Assembly (NCBI RefSeq): GCF_000312665.1
Contig: NZ_HF536772.1
Coordinates: 1,825,875 to 1,889,874 of the forward strand
Length of the DNA: 64,000 bases
Origin: Rhizobium mesoamericanum STM3625
GTDB taxonomy: Bacteria; Pseudomonadota; Alphaproteobacteria; Rhizobiales; Rhizobiaceae
Reading direction: 5' to 3'
In this document: piece by piece, positions 45,381-53,504 of the stretch
Layout: each line of letters starts with the position of its first letter
How positions within the stretch are numbered: position 1 is the stretch's first letter
Position numbers and translations under genes: made by a program
The notes under the pieces: model-generated
What the model was told of the DNA's origin: nothing
The model's input: only the letters and a program-made list of their open reading frames with translations
Database searches by the model: none

Positions 45381-47008
45381 TGAAAGCATTCGCCGACCTC
45401 CTCGATCGCCTCGTGCTGACCCCCAGTCGCAACAGCAAGCTCAAGCTGCTCACCGATTACTTCCGCGGCACCCCGGACCCGGATCGTGGTTACGGCCTTG
45501 CTGCCATCGCCGGCACACTTGAAGTGCGCAACGTCAAGCCAGCAATGCTGCGCGAGCTGGTGCTGGAGCGGATGGACGAGGTGCTCTTTCGCTATTCCTA
45601 CGACTATGTCGGTGATCTCGCCGAGACGATCTCGCTTGTCTGGGACGCCGAGAAGGACATCGAACGGTCGGCGCTTGCCCAGCCGCGGCTTGGCGAGGTC
45701 GTCAGGGAAATGAACGCGCTCGGGCGCACCGAGGTCCGCAGCTTCGTGCGCGATCTGCTCGATCGGCTGGACACGTCAGGTCGTTTCGCCTTCATCAAGC
45801 TCGCAACCGGGGCGCTCCGCATCGGCGTCTCCTCGCGATTGGCAAAGCAGGCGCTCGCCGATATGGGCGGACGCGACGTGACCGAAATCGAGACGCTGTG
45901 GCATGGCCTGCAGCCTCCCTACGAACCGTTGTTTCGCTGGTTGGAAGGGCAGGGTGACAGACCGGTGTTGGCAACGCCGGCGATCTTCCATTCCGTCATG
46001 CTCGCCAATCCGGTCGAGGAGGGGGATCTCGATCAGCTCGATCCCGCCGAATACGCCGCGGAGTGGAAGTGGGACGGCATTCGCGTGCAGCTGTCGCGTT
46101 CCGGCGATAGGCGCAAGATCTACTCGCGTTCCGGCGATGATATCTCCGGTGCATTTCCAGATATCCTCGACTCGATCAGCTTTGACGGCGTGATGGACGG
46201 TGAGTTGCTCGTGGGCGGAACCACGCGTTCGAATAGCCCGACGCGTACCTTTTCCGATCTGCAGCAACGCCTGAACCGCAAGACGGTGACGACGAAGATG
46301 CTCGACGAGTATCCGGCCTTCATTCGTGCCTACGATTTGCTTTTCGATCGGGACGAGGACGTGCGTGGCCGCTCCTACATCGATCGTCGTGAACGGCTTG
46401 CGGAGATCATTGACCGTGCACCGCACGACCGCTTCGATCTTTCGCCCCTTGTCGAGTTCTCTTCATGGGACAAACTGGATCAGCTGCGGTCGTCGCCGCC
46501 GGATCCTGTCATTGAAGGGGTGATGATCAAGCGTCGCGACAGCGTCTATCAGGCCGGTCGGTTGAAGGGTCCGTGGTTCAAGTGGAAGCGCAATCCCTAC
46601 AATGTCGACGCAGTGCTGATGTACGCGCAACGCGGCCACGGCAAGCGTTCCAGCTACTACTCGGATTTCACCTTCGGCGTCTGGACCGAGACACCGGAAG
46701 GTGAACAGCTGGTTCCTGTTGGCAAGGCCTATTTCGGCTTCACGGATGCCGAGCTGGAACTACTGGACAAGTTCGTGCGCAACAACACGACGGAGCGCTT
46801 CGGCCCGGTGCGGGCCGTCAGGGCGGACAAGGATTTCGGCTTCGTCGTCGAAGTCGCCTTCGAAGGCATCAATCGCTCAACCCGCCACAAGTCAGGCGTT
46901 GCGATGCGCTTTCCGCGGATCTCCCGTCTGCGTCCCGACAAGCCGTCCTACGAGGCGGATCGCCTCCAGACGCTGGTCGCCATGATCGATGCCAAGGGCG
47001 AGCAGTAG
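45380..47008 (+). CDS. ATP-dependent DNA ligase (cisplatin-damage-response type)
   Basis: A 542-residue ligase. The N-terminal helical DNA-binding domain (residues ~1-190) precedes the adenylation domain with motif I EWKWDGIRVQL, where Lys230 is adenylated. Motif III is FDGVMDGELLVG, motif IV FIRAYDLLFDRDEDVRG, and motif V EGVMIKRRDSVYQAGRLKGPWFKWKR. An OB-fold domain closes the protein. It shares the reading-start overlap with the exonuclease, so they act in one repair unit. The helicase and phosphoesterase that usually complete this four-gene cluster are not in the window. Confidence 0.94.
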   Translation: MKAFADLLDRLVLTPSRNSKLKLLTDYFRGTPDPDRGYGLAAIAGTLEVRNVKPAMLRELVLERMDEVLFRYSYDYVGDLAETISLVWDAEKDIERSALAQPRLGEVVREMNALGRTEVRSFVRDLLDRLDTSGRFAFIKLATGALRIGVSSRLAKQALADMGGRDVTEIETLWHGLQPPYEPLFRWLEGQGDRPVLATPAIFHSVMLANPVEEGDLDQLDPAEYAAEWKWDGIRVQLSRSGDRRKIYSRSGDDISGAFPDILDSISFDGVMDGELLVGGTTRSNSPTRTFSDLQQRLNRKTVTTKMLDEYPAFIRAYDLLFDRDEDVRGRSYIDRRERLAEIIDRAPHDRFDLSPLVEFSSWDKLDQLRSSPPDPVIEGVMIKRRDSVYQAGRLKGPWFKWKRNPYNVDAVLMYAQRGHGKRSSYYSDFTFGVWTETPEGEQLVPVGKAYFGFTDAELELLDKFVRNNTTERFGPVRAVRADKDFGFVVEVAFEGINRSTRHKSGVAMRFPRISRLRPDKPSYEADRLQTLVAMIDAKGEQ

Positions 47009-47118
47009 GTTTTTCTGCCGCAAAACGCCGCATGTCCACCGTTTTCAACACAACGTGTGTTGGCGACCATGCGCTTCCGGTGCAATTTTCGAATCGCCGG
47101 GAACCATGGAAGTGTGAA

Positions 47119-48042
47119 ATGACGTCAGACGAAGGTAATTCTTTTCTCCGCCAGCGCCGCACTGTTCTTGCAGGCCTGGCTGGAGCCCTCCTGCTCCCGC
47201 GCACTGCAAGTGCATTCGACGTTCCTGACGTGCCGAGACTGATCGATCACGATTATGCCAAGATCCGCAAACACTTCCATACCAAGCTCTTGCAGAAGGG
47301 GCCGGCTCCAGACAAGTATGAACCGCTCGACGCTCCCGCGGAGGGTGAGAAGATCTTCTACCGGTCCGGCTATGGCGGCGAATTGGAACTGGTCGCGTGG
47401 GTCTCCAAATACAAGCGCGGCAGCAAGCCGAAGCCGGGCATTTTGTTCCTACACGGCGGCAACGCCATGGGGCTTGGTCATTGGGTTCTGCTCAAAGCCT
47501 ATGTCGACGCGGGCTTCGTGGTGATGATGCCGTCGCTGCGCGGCGAAAACGGCCAGATGGGCAATTTCTCGGGTTTCTACGACGAAGTCGACGATGTGCT
47601 CTCAGCGGCCGACCGCTTGCAGCATCTTCCCGGCGTCGATGGCAACCGCCTGTTTATCGCCGGCCACAGCATTGGCGGCACGCTGACCATGCTGGCGGCG
47701 ATGAGCAGCCACAAATTCCGCGCGGCGGCACCGATCTCCGGCAATCCGGACGCGTTTCGTTTCTTCAATCGCTACCCGCAGGACATTCGTTTCGACGATA
47801 GCAATGCCCATGAATTCGAAGTGCGCAGTGCGCTCTGCTATGCCAAAAGCTTCAAATGCCCAGTCCGTGTCGTGCACGGCACCGAGGAGGCCCATTTCAA
47901 CGACCGCGCCGGCCTGCTTGCCAGCCGCGCCCGCTCCGGCGGTGTCCAGATCGAAACGGACACGGTGACCGGCAACCACACCTCGGCGCTGCCGGCGGAG
48001 ATTGAACAGAGTATAAAGTTTTTCCACGGCGTTGCCGCCTGA
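47119..48042 (+). CDS. Exported alpha/beta hydrolase, prolyl-oligopeptidase-like
   Basis: A 307-residue protein starting at 47119 (MTSDEGNSFLRQRRTVLAG). A QRR pair and hydrophobic stretch form a TAT- or Sec-type signal ending near ASAFD. The hydrolase fold shows ILFLHGGNAMGLGHW (oxyanion hole), the nucleophile elbow GHSIGGTLTML, and late CPVRVVHGTEE with GNHTSALP providing Asp/His candidates. The substrate is unknown. The earlier ATG at 47032 lacks support. Confidence 0.82.
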   Translation: MTSDEGNSFLRQRRTVLAGLAGALLLPRTASAFDVPDVPRLIDHDYAKIRKHFHTKLLQKGPAPDKYEPLDAPAEGEKIFYRSGYGGELELVAWVSKYKRGSKPKPGILFLHGGNAMGLGHWVLLKAYVDAGFVVMMPSLRGENGQMGNFSGFYDEVDDVLSAADRLQHLPGVDGNRLFIAGHSIGGTLTMLAAMSSHKFRAAAPISGNPDAFRFFNRYPQDIRFDDSNAHEFEVRSALCYAKSFKCPVRVVHGTEEAHFNDRAGLLASRARSGGVQIETDTVTGNHTSALPAEIEQSIKFFHGVAA

Positions 48043-48154
48043 TCGCAATCTGACGGCCATTGATGCAAGCTGATCTGTTGACCAGCCTCGCGCCAGCCGC
48101 ACGTGCCATCCTTGCCGCAGCTATACGTCTCGCTGTCGTCGATGAGGGTGTTTT

Positions 48155-48991
48155 ATGACTGTTTCCAGCCGGGTGTCGCCATTTGCCGGGCTTGCGGCCG
48201 CTGCTCTTTGCCTGAGTGGTTGCAATATCCTCGTGCCGGATACCGGTGCCACTGATCCCGCCCGCTTCGTGCAGGAAACGTCCCCTGTTTTCTATAATCC
48301 CCCCGGTGTCGATCCCATGCGGGTTAGGCCGGTGGATACACCGGTCCCGCAGAGGTCGGGTGTGCCCCCGACAATCTATAATCAGACCTATGGAATCCCG
48401 GGTGCTAACTTCAGCCGAACCTACGGCCTGCCGGTCACCAATCCCGTGAATGGCGCCATGTATGGCCAGGTGCGTGACACCGACTTCACCTTGCCGGCCA
48501 TACCGATCAGCCGCATCGATCCGCAATATCTGCGGCAGGAGGTTGACTATCCGACCAAGGAGAATCCCGGTACGATCGTCGTCGATACGAAGACCAAACA
48601 CCTCTATTTCGTTGAACCTGGCGGCAAGGCGATGCGCTACGGCGTCGGCCTCGGCCGTGACGGCTATGCATGGTCTGGTCGGGGCGTCATTCAGTGGAAG
48701 CAGAAATGGCCGCGTTGGACGCCGCCCGCCGAAATGGTCTCGCGCCAGCCCGACGTCCGGGCCTTCTCGGCGGAAAACGGCGGCATGAACCCCGGTCTTG
48801 GAAACCCGCTCGGTGCGCGCGCTCTTTATATCTTCAAGGATGGTCAGGATACGCTTTACCGCATTCACGGGACTCCGGATTGGCAGTCGGTCGGAAAGTC
48901 CACGTCGTCGGGTTGCGTTCGCATGCTGAACCAGGACGTGGTCGACCTCTACAACCGCGTTCCGGCGAAGGCTGAGATCGTCGTGATGTAG
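48155..48991 (+). CDS. L,D-transpeptidase lipoprotein (YkuD domain), copy 1
   Basis: A 278-residue periplasmic enzyme. The signal ends in the lipobox LSGC (CNILVPD), so it is likely a lipoprotein. The YkuD domain carries the catalytic HGTPDWQSVGKSTSSGCVRM, with Cys254 as nucleophile. Family members form 3-3 peptidoglycan cross-links or attach proteins to the wall. The paralogue at 49158 follows after 166 bases. The N-terminal 90 residues are a Pro/Thr-rich spacer (TPVPQRSGVPPTIYNQTYG). Confidence 0.92.
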   Translation: MTVSSRVSPFAGLAAAALCLSGCNILVPDTGATDPARFVQETSPVFYNPPGVDPMRVRPVDTPVPQRSGVPPTIYNQTYGIPGANFSRTYGLPVTNPVNGAMYGQVRDTDFTLPAIPISRIDPQYLRQEVDYPTKENPGTIVVDTKTKHLYFVEPGGKAMRYGVGLGRDGYAWSGRGVIQWKQKWPRWTPPAEMVSRQPDVRAFSAENGGMNPGLGNPLGARALYIFKDGQDTLYRIHGTPDWQSVGKSTSSGCVRMLNQDVVDLYNRVPAKAEIVVM

Positions 48992-49157
48992 ACGCGCAAC
49001 AGCGCGGGCGATATCGTCGGTCCTCGGGCGGACACGACTTCGTGAGGTAGTGGTTTATTTAGCGCAAGGCGGTAATTTCCTGTGTCGTCACCGGCGTTGA
49101 ACCACACTCCGCGAAGGGCGTCGTCCTTCCAGCGCAACAGGAACCCAGACCCGCGTT

Positions 49158-49883
49158 ATGAGCTTTGAACCATCCCTTTCCCGCCGCAGCTTCCTTTCGC
49201 TTTCGGCCATGACCGCGGCTTCGGCCCTGGCTGGCTGCGCGTCAACGGCCGGGCCGCCTCCCATGGCTCAGCCGGTCGTCATGCGCACTCCCCCGGTCAA
49301 CACGTTCCAGGCGCCACTGGCTCCGGGTGATGCCGAGCTGGAGGTCATGTACGGCCCGATAGAGGACGGCGGCTTTCTCATTCCGGCCGTGCCCTACCAG
49401 AAGATCGATCCCCGCTTTTATCGTCAGCAGGTCGTCGATCCGACCGGCCAGGCGCCCGGCACGATTGTCGTCGATACCCCCTCGCGTTTCCTCTACCTCG
49501 TGCAACCAGGCGGTACCGCGATGCGTTACGGCATTGGTGTCGGTCGCGAAGGATTTGCCTGGCAGGGCACGGGCGTCATTCAGTGGCGCCAGAGGTGGCC
49601 ACGCTGGAAGCCGCCGAATGAAATGGTCGCGCGCCAGCCGGAGCTCACCAAATTTTCAATTGAAAACGGCGGCATGGAGCCAGGCCTGAAGAACCCGCTC
49701 GGCGCGCGTGCGCTCTACATCTTCTCGAATGGCGAAGACACGCTCTACCGCCTGCACGGCAACCCGGATTGGCGTTCCATCGGCAAGGCCGTGTCGTCAG
49801 GCTGCGTGCGACTGCTGAACCAGGACATTATCGACCTTTATGATCGCGTGCCGAACAAGGCGCCGGTCCTCGTTCTGCAGTGA
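49158..49883 (+). CDS. L,D-transpeptidase (YkuD domain), copy 2
   Basis: A 241-residue paralogue of the previous gene, with an RRSFLSLSAMTAAS signal that has both a twin-arginine and a lipobox (LAGC). The catalytic region HGNPDWRSIGKAVSSGCVRL has Cys216 as nucleophile. Long stretches match copy 1 in the same order (WQGTGVIQWRQRWPRWKPP versus WSGRGVIQWKQKWPRWTPP), indicating tandem duplication. The spacer domain is shorter. It has its own ribosome-binding region. Rhizobia rely heavily on L,D-transpeptidases for polar growth. Confidence 0.92.
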   Translation: MSFEPSLSRRSFLSLSAMTAASALAGCASTAGPPPMAQPVVMRTPPVNTFQAPLAPGDAELEVMYGPIEDGGFLIPAVPYQKIDPRFYRQQVVDPTGQAPGTIVVDTPSRFLYLVQPGGTAMRYGIGVGREGFAWQGTGVIQWRQRWPRWKPPNEMVARQPELTKFSIENGGMEPGLKNPLGARALYIFSNGEDTLYRLHGNPDWRSIGKAVSSGCVRLLNQDIIDLYDRVPNKAPVLVLQ

Positions 49884-49894
49884 TCAATTTGCGT

Positions 49895-49928
49895 CCCACT
49901 GTCTCGCTTGCCGCAGGCAGACAGTGGG
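49895..49928. terminator. Terminator-like hairpin after the L,D-transpeptidases
   Basis: CCCACTGTCT (49895-49904) pairs perfectly with AGACAGTGGG (49919-49928). It lies between convergent genes. The T-run is missing. Confidence 0.55.
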
Positions 49929-49959
49929 CCGCGTGGAGCGAATTTGTCAGCGTTGAGGT

Positions 49960-50223
49960 CTAGCGCCACGAGTAGCTTTTGGACATGATCGCGTCGGGAT
50001 CGGAGCCCCTCGCTGCCTCATGCCAACCGGCGAACTCTTCGTGTCTGACGATGCCGATATCGGCGAGCTGTTCGTCGTCAAGCTTGTCCAACGCCCGGCA
50101 CGCAACGTGATCTGGAGGCGCATGGTGATTCGGAACCAGATGCGCGAGTGCGTGCCACGTTCCAGAAAAAGCCGCTGTTGGCGAAAAAGCCCCAACGACG
50201 TGCAGGTGCAGGAATGTCTTCAT
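49960..50223 (-). CDS. Small DUF1127-like protein
   Basis: An 87-residue protein with start 50223 preceded by GGGGGAT. The C-terminal LDKLDDEQLADIGIVRHE is the DUF1127 core, which in alphaproteobacteria binds RNA or affects C1 and phosphate metabolism. The N-terminal half (MKTFLHLHVVGAFSPTAAF) lacks similarity and is longer than in the minimal ~45-residue members. Assignment is moderate. Confidence 0.72.
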   Translation of the reverse strand: MKTFLHLHVVGAFSPTAAFSGTWHALAHLVPNHHAPPDHVACRALDKLDDEQLADIGIVRHEEFAGWHEAARGSDPDAIMSKSYSWR

Positions 50224-50413
50224 GGTATCCCCCAAAAAAAGCTGAAGTTGTATTGGCAAGCCTCCCATTTACCCGTGCGGTTGTCGTGAACACCCGCTGA
50301 TGCGCTTTTGAAATTTCTCTGAAATTCTTTGGTTTCGGTGTCGTGCTTTTACACACTTCGTTGTCGTGGTGGGAAGCGTTTGCTAAATTGCGCACCAACA
50401 TTCGGAGCATCCA

Positions 50414-51244
50414 ATGTCGATGTTCGAATTCGCGGGACACCAGCTCGATTTGCAACAGGGCCGGCTGCGCAAGGGCGGGCTGGATGTCCGTTTGCGCCCC
50501 AAATCCCTCGCGTTGCTGACTTATCTGCTTGAGAATTCGGGACGCGTCGTCACCAAGGACGAACTGGTTTCTGCCATCTGGCCGAACGTGGCTGTCACTG
50601 ACGGCTCGCTCAGCCAGTGTGTGACGGATATACGCAGGACGCTGGGAGAGGGCGCGGCACAGCTCATTCGCACCATTCCATGCCGCGGTTATGCCTTGGA
50701 CGAGAAGCTCGTGCTCCGCCGCGAGACTCCGCCGCCGCCTGCCGCGATCTGTCCGTTGGGACGGCCCTCGATCGCGGTTCTTCCGTTCACAGTAGCGGTG
50801 CCCGGCGGTCGGCATACATGGATTGCCGACGGTATTGTCGAGGACATCATCACTGCCTTGGCAAAAATTCCCGATCTCTTTGTCACATCGAAGAACTTGA
50901 GCTTTGCCTATCGCGACAAGGTCGCCCGCCTGCCCGACGTGGCCCTAGCGCTCGGTGTATGCTACGTCCTTAGCGGAAGCGCTCGCGTGAGCGGTCACGA
51001 ATTGCGTCTGACGACCGAGCTCGTCGATGCGCGAACAGGTGGAATCATCTGGGCGGAGCGCTTTGATCGTCACTTCGGGCAGGTCTTCGCGGTTCAGGAC
51101 GAAATAACGTCGGCCGTAGTCGAGCGGCTGAAGACCGAGCTTTTGCCGGAAAGTCGAGCCGCTGCCACCATCGAAAACCATCGAGAATTCGACTTGCGCA
51201 TCCGTTCCAGCCAGGCTGCGCTGTTGGGTCGGCAAGATGGTTAA
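50414..51244 (+). CDS. Winged-helix regulator with TolB-like domain, C-terminally truncated form
   Basis: A 276-residue protein. Residues 1-95 form an OmpR/PhoB-type winged helix (RPKSLALLTYLLENSGRVVTKDELVSAIWP, LIRTIPCRGYALD) as in CadC-like regulators. Residues ~110-250 resemble the beta-rich TolB/adenylate-cyclase-like domain (PSIAVLPFTVA, YVLSGSARVSGHELRLTTELVDARTGGIIWAERFD). Relatives usually continue into a TPR domain of several hundred residues, which is absent here. It ends at a clean stop, so it may be functional or eroded. No target is evident. Confidence 0.75.
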   Translation: MSMFEFAGHQLDLQQGRLRKGGLDVRLRPKSLALLTYLLENSGRVVTKDELVSAIWPNVAVTDGSLSQCVTDIRRTLGEGAAQLIRTIPCRGYALDEKLVLRRETPPPPAAICPLGRPSIAVLPFTVAVPGGRHTWIADGIVEDIITALAKIPDLFVTSKNLSFAYRDKVARLPDVALALGVCYVLSGSARVSGHELRLTTELVDARTGGIIWAERFDRHFGQVFAVQDEITSAVVERLKTELLPESRAAATIENHREFDLRIRSSQAALLGRQDG

Positions 51245-51265
51245 ACCCGACCGCGATCGCGATCC

Positions 51266-51733
51266 CTAAACCGCAGCCGTAAGGTTTGAGCGAAGGCCCC
51301 TCAGCAGGCCCCTGATGGTCTTCATTTCTTCAAGTGTGCAGCCCGCCGCCTGACCGATGGCGGTCATGATCGTGTCGATCTCGCCGCGCATCGCCCGGCC
51401 CTTGTCTGTCAGTGACACGACGACCTGCCGTTCATCGCGGGAATCGCGGGTGCGTTTGATCAGGCCATTCTGTTCGAGCCGCTTGAGCAACGGCGATAGT
51501 GTGCCCGAATCAAGATCGAGCTGTTCGCCAATCGCCTTGACCGCCTGCTCGGATTTTTCCCAAAGCGCCAGCATGACAAGATATTGCGGGTAGGTGAGGC
51601 CGACCTTGTCGAGAATCGGTTTGTACGCGCGGGTGAAGGCGTGGGCCGTCGAATAGACCGCAAAGCAGAGCTGGTTCTCGAGCCGCTTTTCCTCTTCCGG
51701 AATTTCCATCGTCTTTGCCAGGTGCGCTTTCAT
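51266..51733 (-). CDS. ohrR: Organic hydroperoxide-sensing MarR-family repressor OhrR
   Basis: A 155-residue MarR protein starting at 51733. The sensing cysteine is Cys23 in LENQLCFAVYSTAHAF, the OhrR hallmark. The winged helix is SEQAVKAIGEQLDLDSGTLSPLLKRLEQNGLIKRTRDSRDERQVVV. It represses the divergent ohr gene until peroxide oxidises Cys23. The 124-base gap between the two starts holds a matching palindrome. Confidence 0.94.
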   Translation of the reverse strand: MKAHLAKTMEIPEEEKRLENQLCFAVYSTAHAFTRAYKPILDKVGLTYPQYLVMLALWEKSEQAVKAIGEQLDLDSGTLSPLLKRLEQNGLIKRTRDSRDERQVVVSLTDKGRAMRGEIDTIMTAIGQAAGCTLEEMKTIRGLLRGLRSNLTAAV

Positions 51734-51779
51734 CGTCGTCCTTTCCAAGGGGACAATTGTCCTCCTTTCGAATTCAAAA

Positions 51780-51816
51780 TGCAATTTGCAAAATTCACTT
51801 GCGTACAATTTAATTG
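51780..51816. promoter_or_regulatory. OhrR operator region
   Basis: Two symmetrical elements lie in the ohrR-ohr intergenic space: TGCAA-T-TTGCA at 51780-51790 and CAATT-T-AATTG at 51806-51816. AT-rich inverted repeats of the TACAATT/AATTGTA type are known OhrR sites in rhizobia. The second is the stronger candidate. Confidence 0.65.
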
Positions 51817-51857
51817 CGCGTTATACAAAATCCAACCCAATCGCAAAGGAGACTGAC

Positions 51858-52280
51858 ATGCCTATCCTCTATACGACCAAAGCTTCCGCCACCGGTGGCC
51901 GCGCGGGCCGCGCCGTTTCCGAGAACGGCGTACTCGATGTGACGCTGACGGTTCCGAAGGAACTCGGCGGCGACGGTGCAACCGGCACCAACCCTGAACA
52001 GCTCTTTGCGGCCGGCTATTCGGCCTGCTTTCTTGGTGCCTTGAAATTTGTCGCCGGCAAGGAAAAGGTCAAGATTCCGGAAGAGACGACGGTCAGCGCC
52101 ACGGTGGGCATCGGTCCGCGCGAAGACGGCGCGGGTTTCGGCATTGAGGTTGCCCTGACGGTCAACATTCCCGGCCTTGACAAGCCGACCGCTGAAAGGC
52201 TTGCCGCCGCCGCCCACATCGTATGCCCCTATAGTCACGCAATGCGGACCTCCACCGAGGTTCCGGTCACCGTTGCCTGA
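51858..52280 (+). CDS. ohr: Organic hydroperoxide reductase Ohr
   Basis: A 140-residue enzyme that reduces alkyl hydroperoxides using two cysteines: Cys57 in FAAGYSACFLGAL and Cys123 in IVCPYSHAMR. The start at 51858 follows AAAGGAGAC. The active-site Arg and Glu are in GRAGRAVS and TTVSATVGIGPRE. The terminator after the gene (52293) is strong, so it is monocistronic and controlled by OhrR. Confidence 0.95.
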   Translation: MPILYTTKASATGGRAGRAVSENGVLDVTLTVPKELGGDGATGTNPEQLFAAGYSACFLGALKFVAGKEKVKIPEETTVSATVGIGPREDGAGFGIEVALTVNIPGLDKPTAERLAAAAHIVCPYSHAMRTSTEVPVTVA

Positions 52281-52292
52281 TAAGACCGAAAG

Positions 52293-52319
52293 GAGCGTCG
52301 TGCATCGCGACGCTCTTTT
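52293..52319 (+). terminator. Terminator of ohr
   Basis: GAGCGTCG (52293-52300) pairs perfectly with CGACGCTC (52308-52315), followed by TTTT. It lies 13 bases after the ohr stop. Confidence 0.85.
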
Positions 52320-52338
52320 CATCTGAAAATAAAGTGCT

Positions 52339-52363
52339 ATATTCTTTCCAGTGAAAGGAATAT
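52339..52363. promoter_or_regulatory. Palindromic operator of the Xre/RES toxin-antitoxin operon
   Basis: ATATTC-TTTC and GAAA-G-GAATAT arms (one bulged G, 10 pairs) around CAGT. The repeat overlaps a TATATT -10-like element and the AAAGGA ribosome-binding site of the antitoxin gene. This suits autorepression by the Xre-type antitoxin, possibly with toxin. Confidence 0.6.
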
Positions 52364-52366
52364 GGC

Positions 52367-52750
52367 ATGGCTATAGCGCAACCGATCTTCGGCACCCGGT
52401 CCCCCGAAGCGGCGGTGATCACCAAAGCCGCCGTCAATGCTGCCGACCATCTCGGCCTCAATGCCCGAACGCTTTCGGCGGTCCTCGGCGTTTCCGAGGC
52501 AACGGTCTCGCGCATGAAGCGGCAGGATTATCTGCTTGAGCGCGGCTCAAAGTCCTTTGAACTCGCCATCCTGCTCGTTCGCCTGTTTCGCTCGCTCGAC
52601 GCAATTGTCGGCGGCGATGAGGCCATTGCCCGGCAATGGCTACGCAACGCCAACACGGCGCTCGGCGCGAAACCACTCGAAAAGATCGTCAGCATCTCGG
52701 GATTGACCGATGTCCTTGCCTATCTGGACGCCCGCCGCGCTCTCATCTGA
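52367..52750 (+). CDS. Xre/MbcA/ParS-type antitoxin of a RES-Xre module
   Basis: A 127-residue antitoxin. The N-terminal helix-turn-helix is LGLNARTLSAVLGVSEATVSRMKRQDY. The C-terminal DUF2384 (Xre/MbcA/ParS toxin-binding) domain includes IVGGDEAIARQWLRNANTALGAKPLEKI with the conserved NxALGxxP-type motif. It overlaps the RES toxin gene by 41 bases, as usual for these pairs. The antitoxin neutralises the toxin and represses the operon. Confidence 0.92.
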   Translation: MAIAQPIFGTRSPEAAVITKAAVNAADHLGLNARTLSAVLGVSEATVSRMKRQDYLLERGSKSFELAILLVRLFRSLDAIVGGDEAIARQWLRNANTALGAKPLEKIVSISGLTDVLAYLDARRALI

Positions 52751-53465
52751 GACGCGGGCGATCTCGGGCCGGTTCTGGCGTCTGGTCGAGGCGCAGCATC
52801 AGATATCGACGCTGAAACTCGTCGACACCCTCGATGAACAGGCGCTGCTTGAGAGATTGCTCGAAGAAAGCAAGCCGGCGCTGCCGCCGGAATGCGTCGG
52901 CCTGGACTACCTGCTTGCCACGCCGTTCCGCTATGGCGCCGTCTACCCGCATGGTTCCCGTTTCCGCCGGGCAGGGCGCACGTTGGGTGTCTTTTACGCA
53001 TCCGAGCGGGTGGAAACCGCGCTTGCGGAAATGTCCTTTTATAGGATGCTGTTCTATTTTGAATCCCCCGCCACATCGCTTCCCGCTAACGCCGCGGAGT
53101 ACACGGCCTTTGCCGCGGCGATTGCTACGCCGTCAGCAATCGATCTCACGCGCCCGCCGCTTAATGCCGATCATGAGATATGGACGGATCCTCAGAACTA
53201 TGCGCCGTGCCAGGCGCTCGCAGACGCTGCGCGGGAGGCGGGCTGCCAGGCAATCCTCTACGAATCCGTGCGGGATCCGCATCGCGGCCGCAACATCGCG
53301 CTTTTGACGGCGGCGGCATTCGCTGCCCGCGAGCCTGTGGAGCGCCAGACGTGGAGAATCCGGCTTTCGAAAATTGGGGTCCAGGCGCTCTGCGAGTTTC
53401 CGAAAGTCAGAATTGAATTCTCGGTCGAGGATTTCGTGCAAGATCCGCGAATGGTGCCTGAGTGA
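52710..53465 (+). CDS. RES-domain toxin
   Basis: A 251-residue protein of the RES family, whose members degrade NAD+. The RES core is GSRFRRAGRTLGVFYASERVETALAEM, with the Arg/Glu and Tyr residues expected of the active site, followed by DPQNYAPCQALADAARE and EAGCQAILYESVRDP. It is longer than minimal RES toxins (~150-160) because of an N-terminal ~70 residues, but such N-terminal extensions are seen in this family. It is translationally coupled to the antitoxin. Confidence 0.9.
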   Translation: MSLPIWTPAALSSETRAISGRFWRLVEAQHQISTLKLVDTLDEQALLERLLEESKPALPPECVGLDYLLATPFRYGAVYPHGSRFRRAGRTLGVFYASERVETALAEMSFYRMLFYFESPATSLPANAAEYTAFAAAIATPSAIDLTRPPLNADHEIWTDPQNYAPCQALADAAREAGCQAILYESVRDPHRGRNIALLTAAAFAAREPVERQTWRIRLSKIGVQALCEFPKVRIEFSVEDFVQDPRMVPE

Positions 53466-53471
53466 CTCAGG

Positions 53472-53504
53472 CTGCAAGCGACCTCTTCAGGAAAGCGCTT
53501 GCAG
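53472..53504. terminator. Hairpin between RES toxin and MarR gene
   Basis: CTGCAAGCG (53472-53480) pairs with CGCTTGCAG (53496-53504) across a 15-base loop, between two convergent genes. One arm lies inside the MarR coding end, so it may be incidental. Confidence 0.4.
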
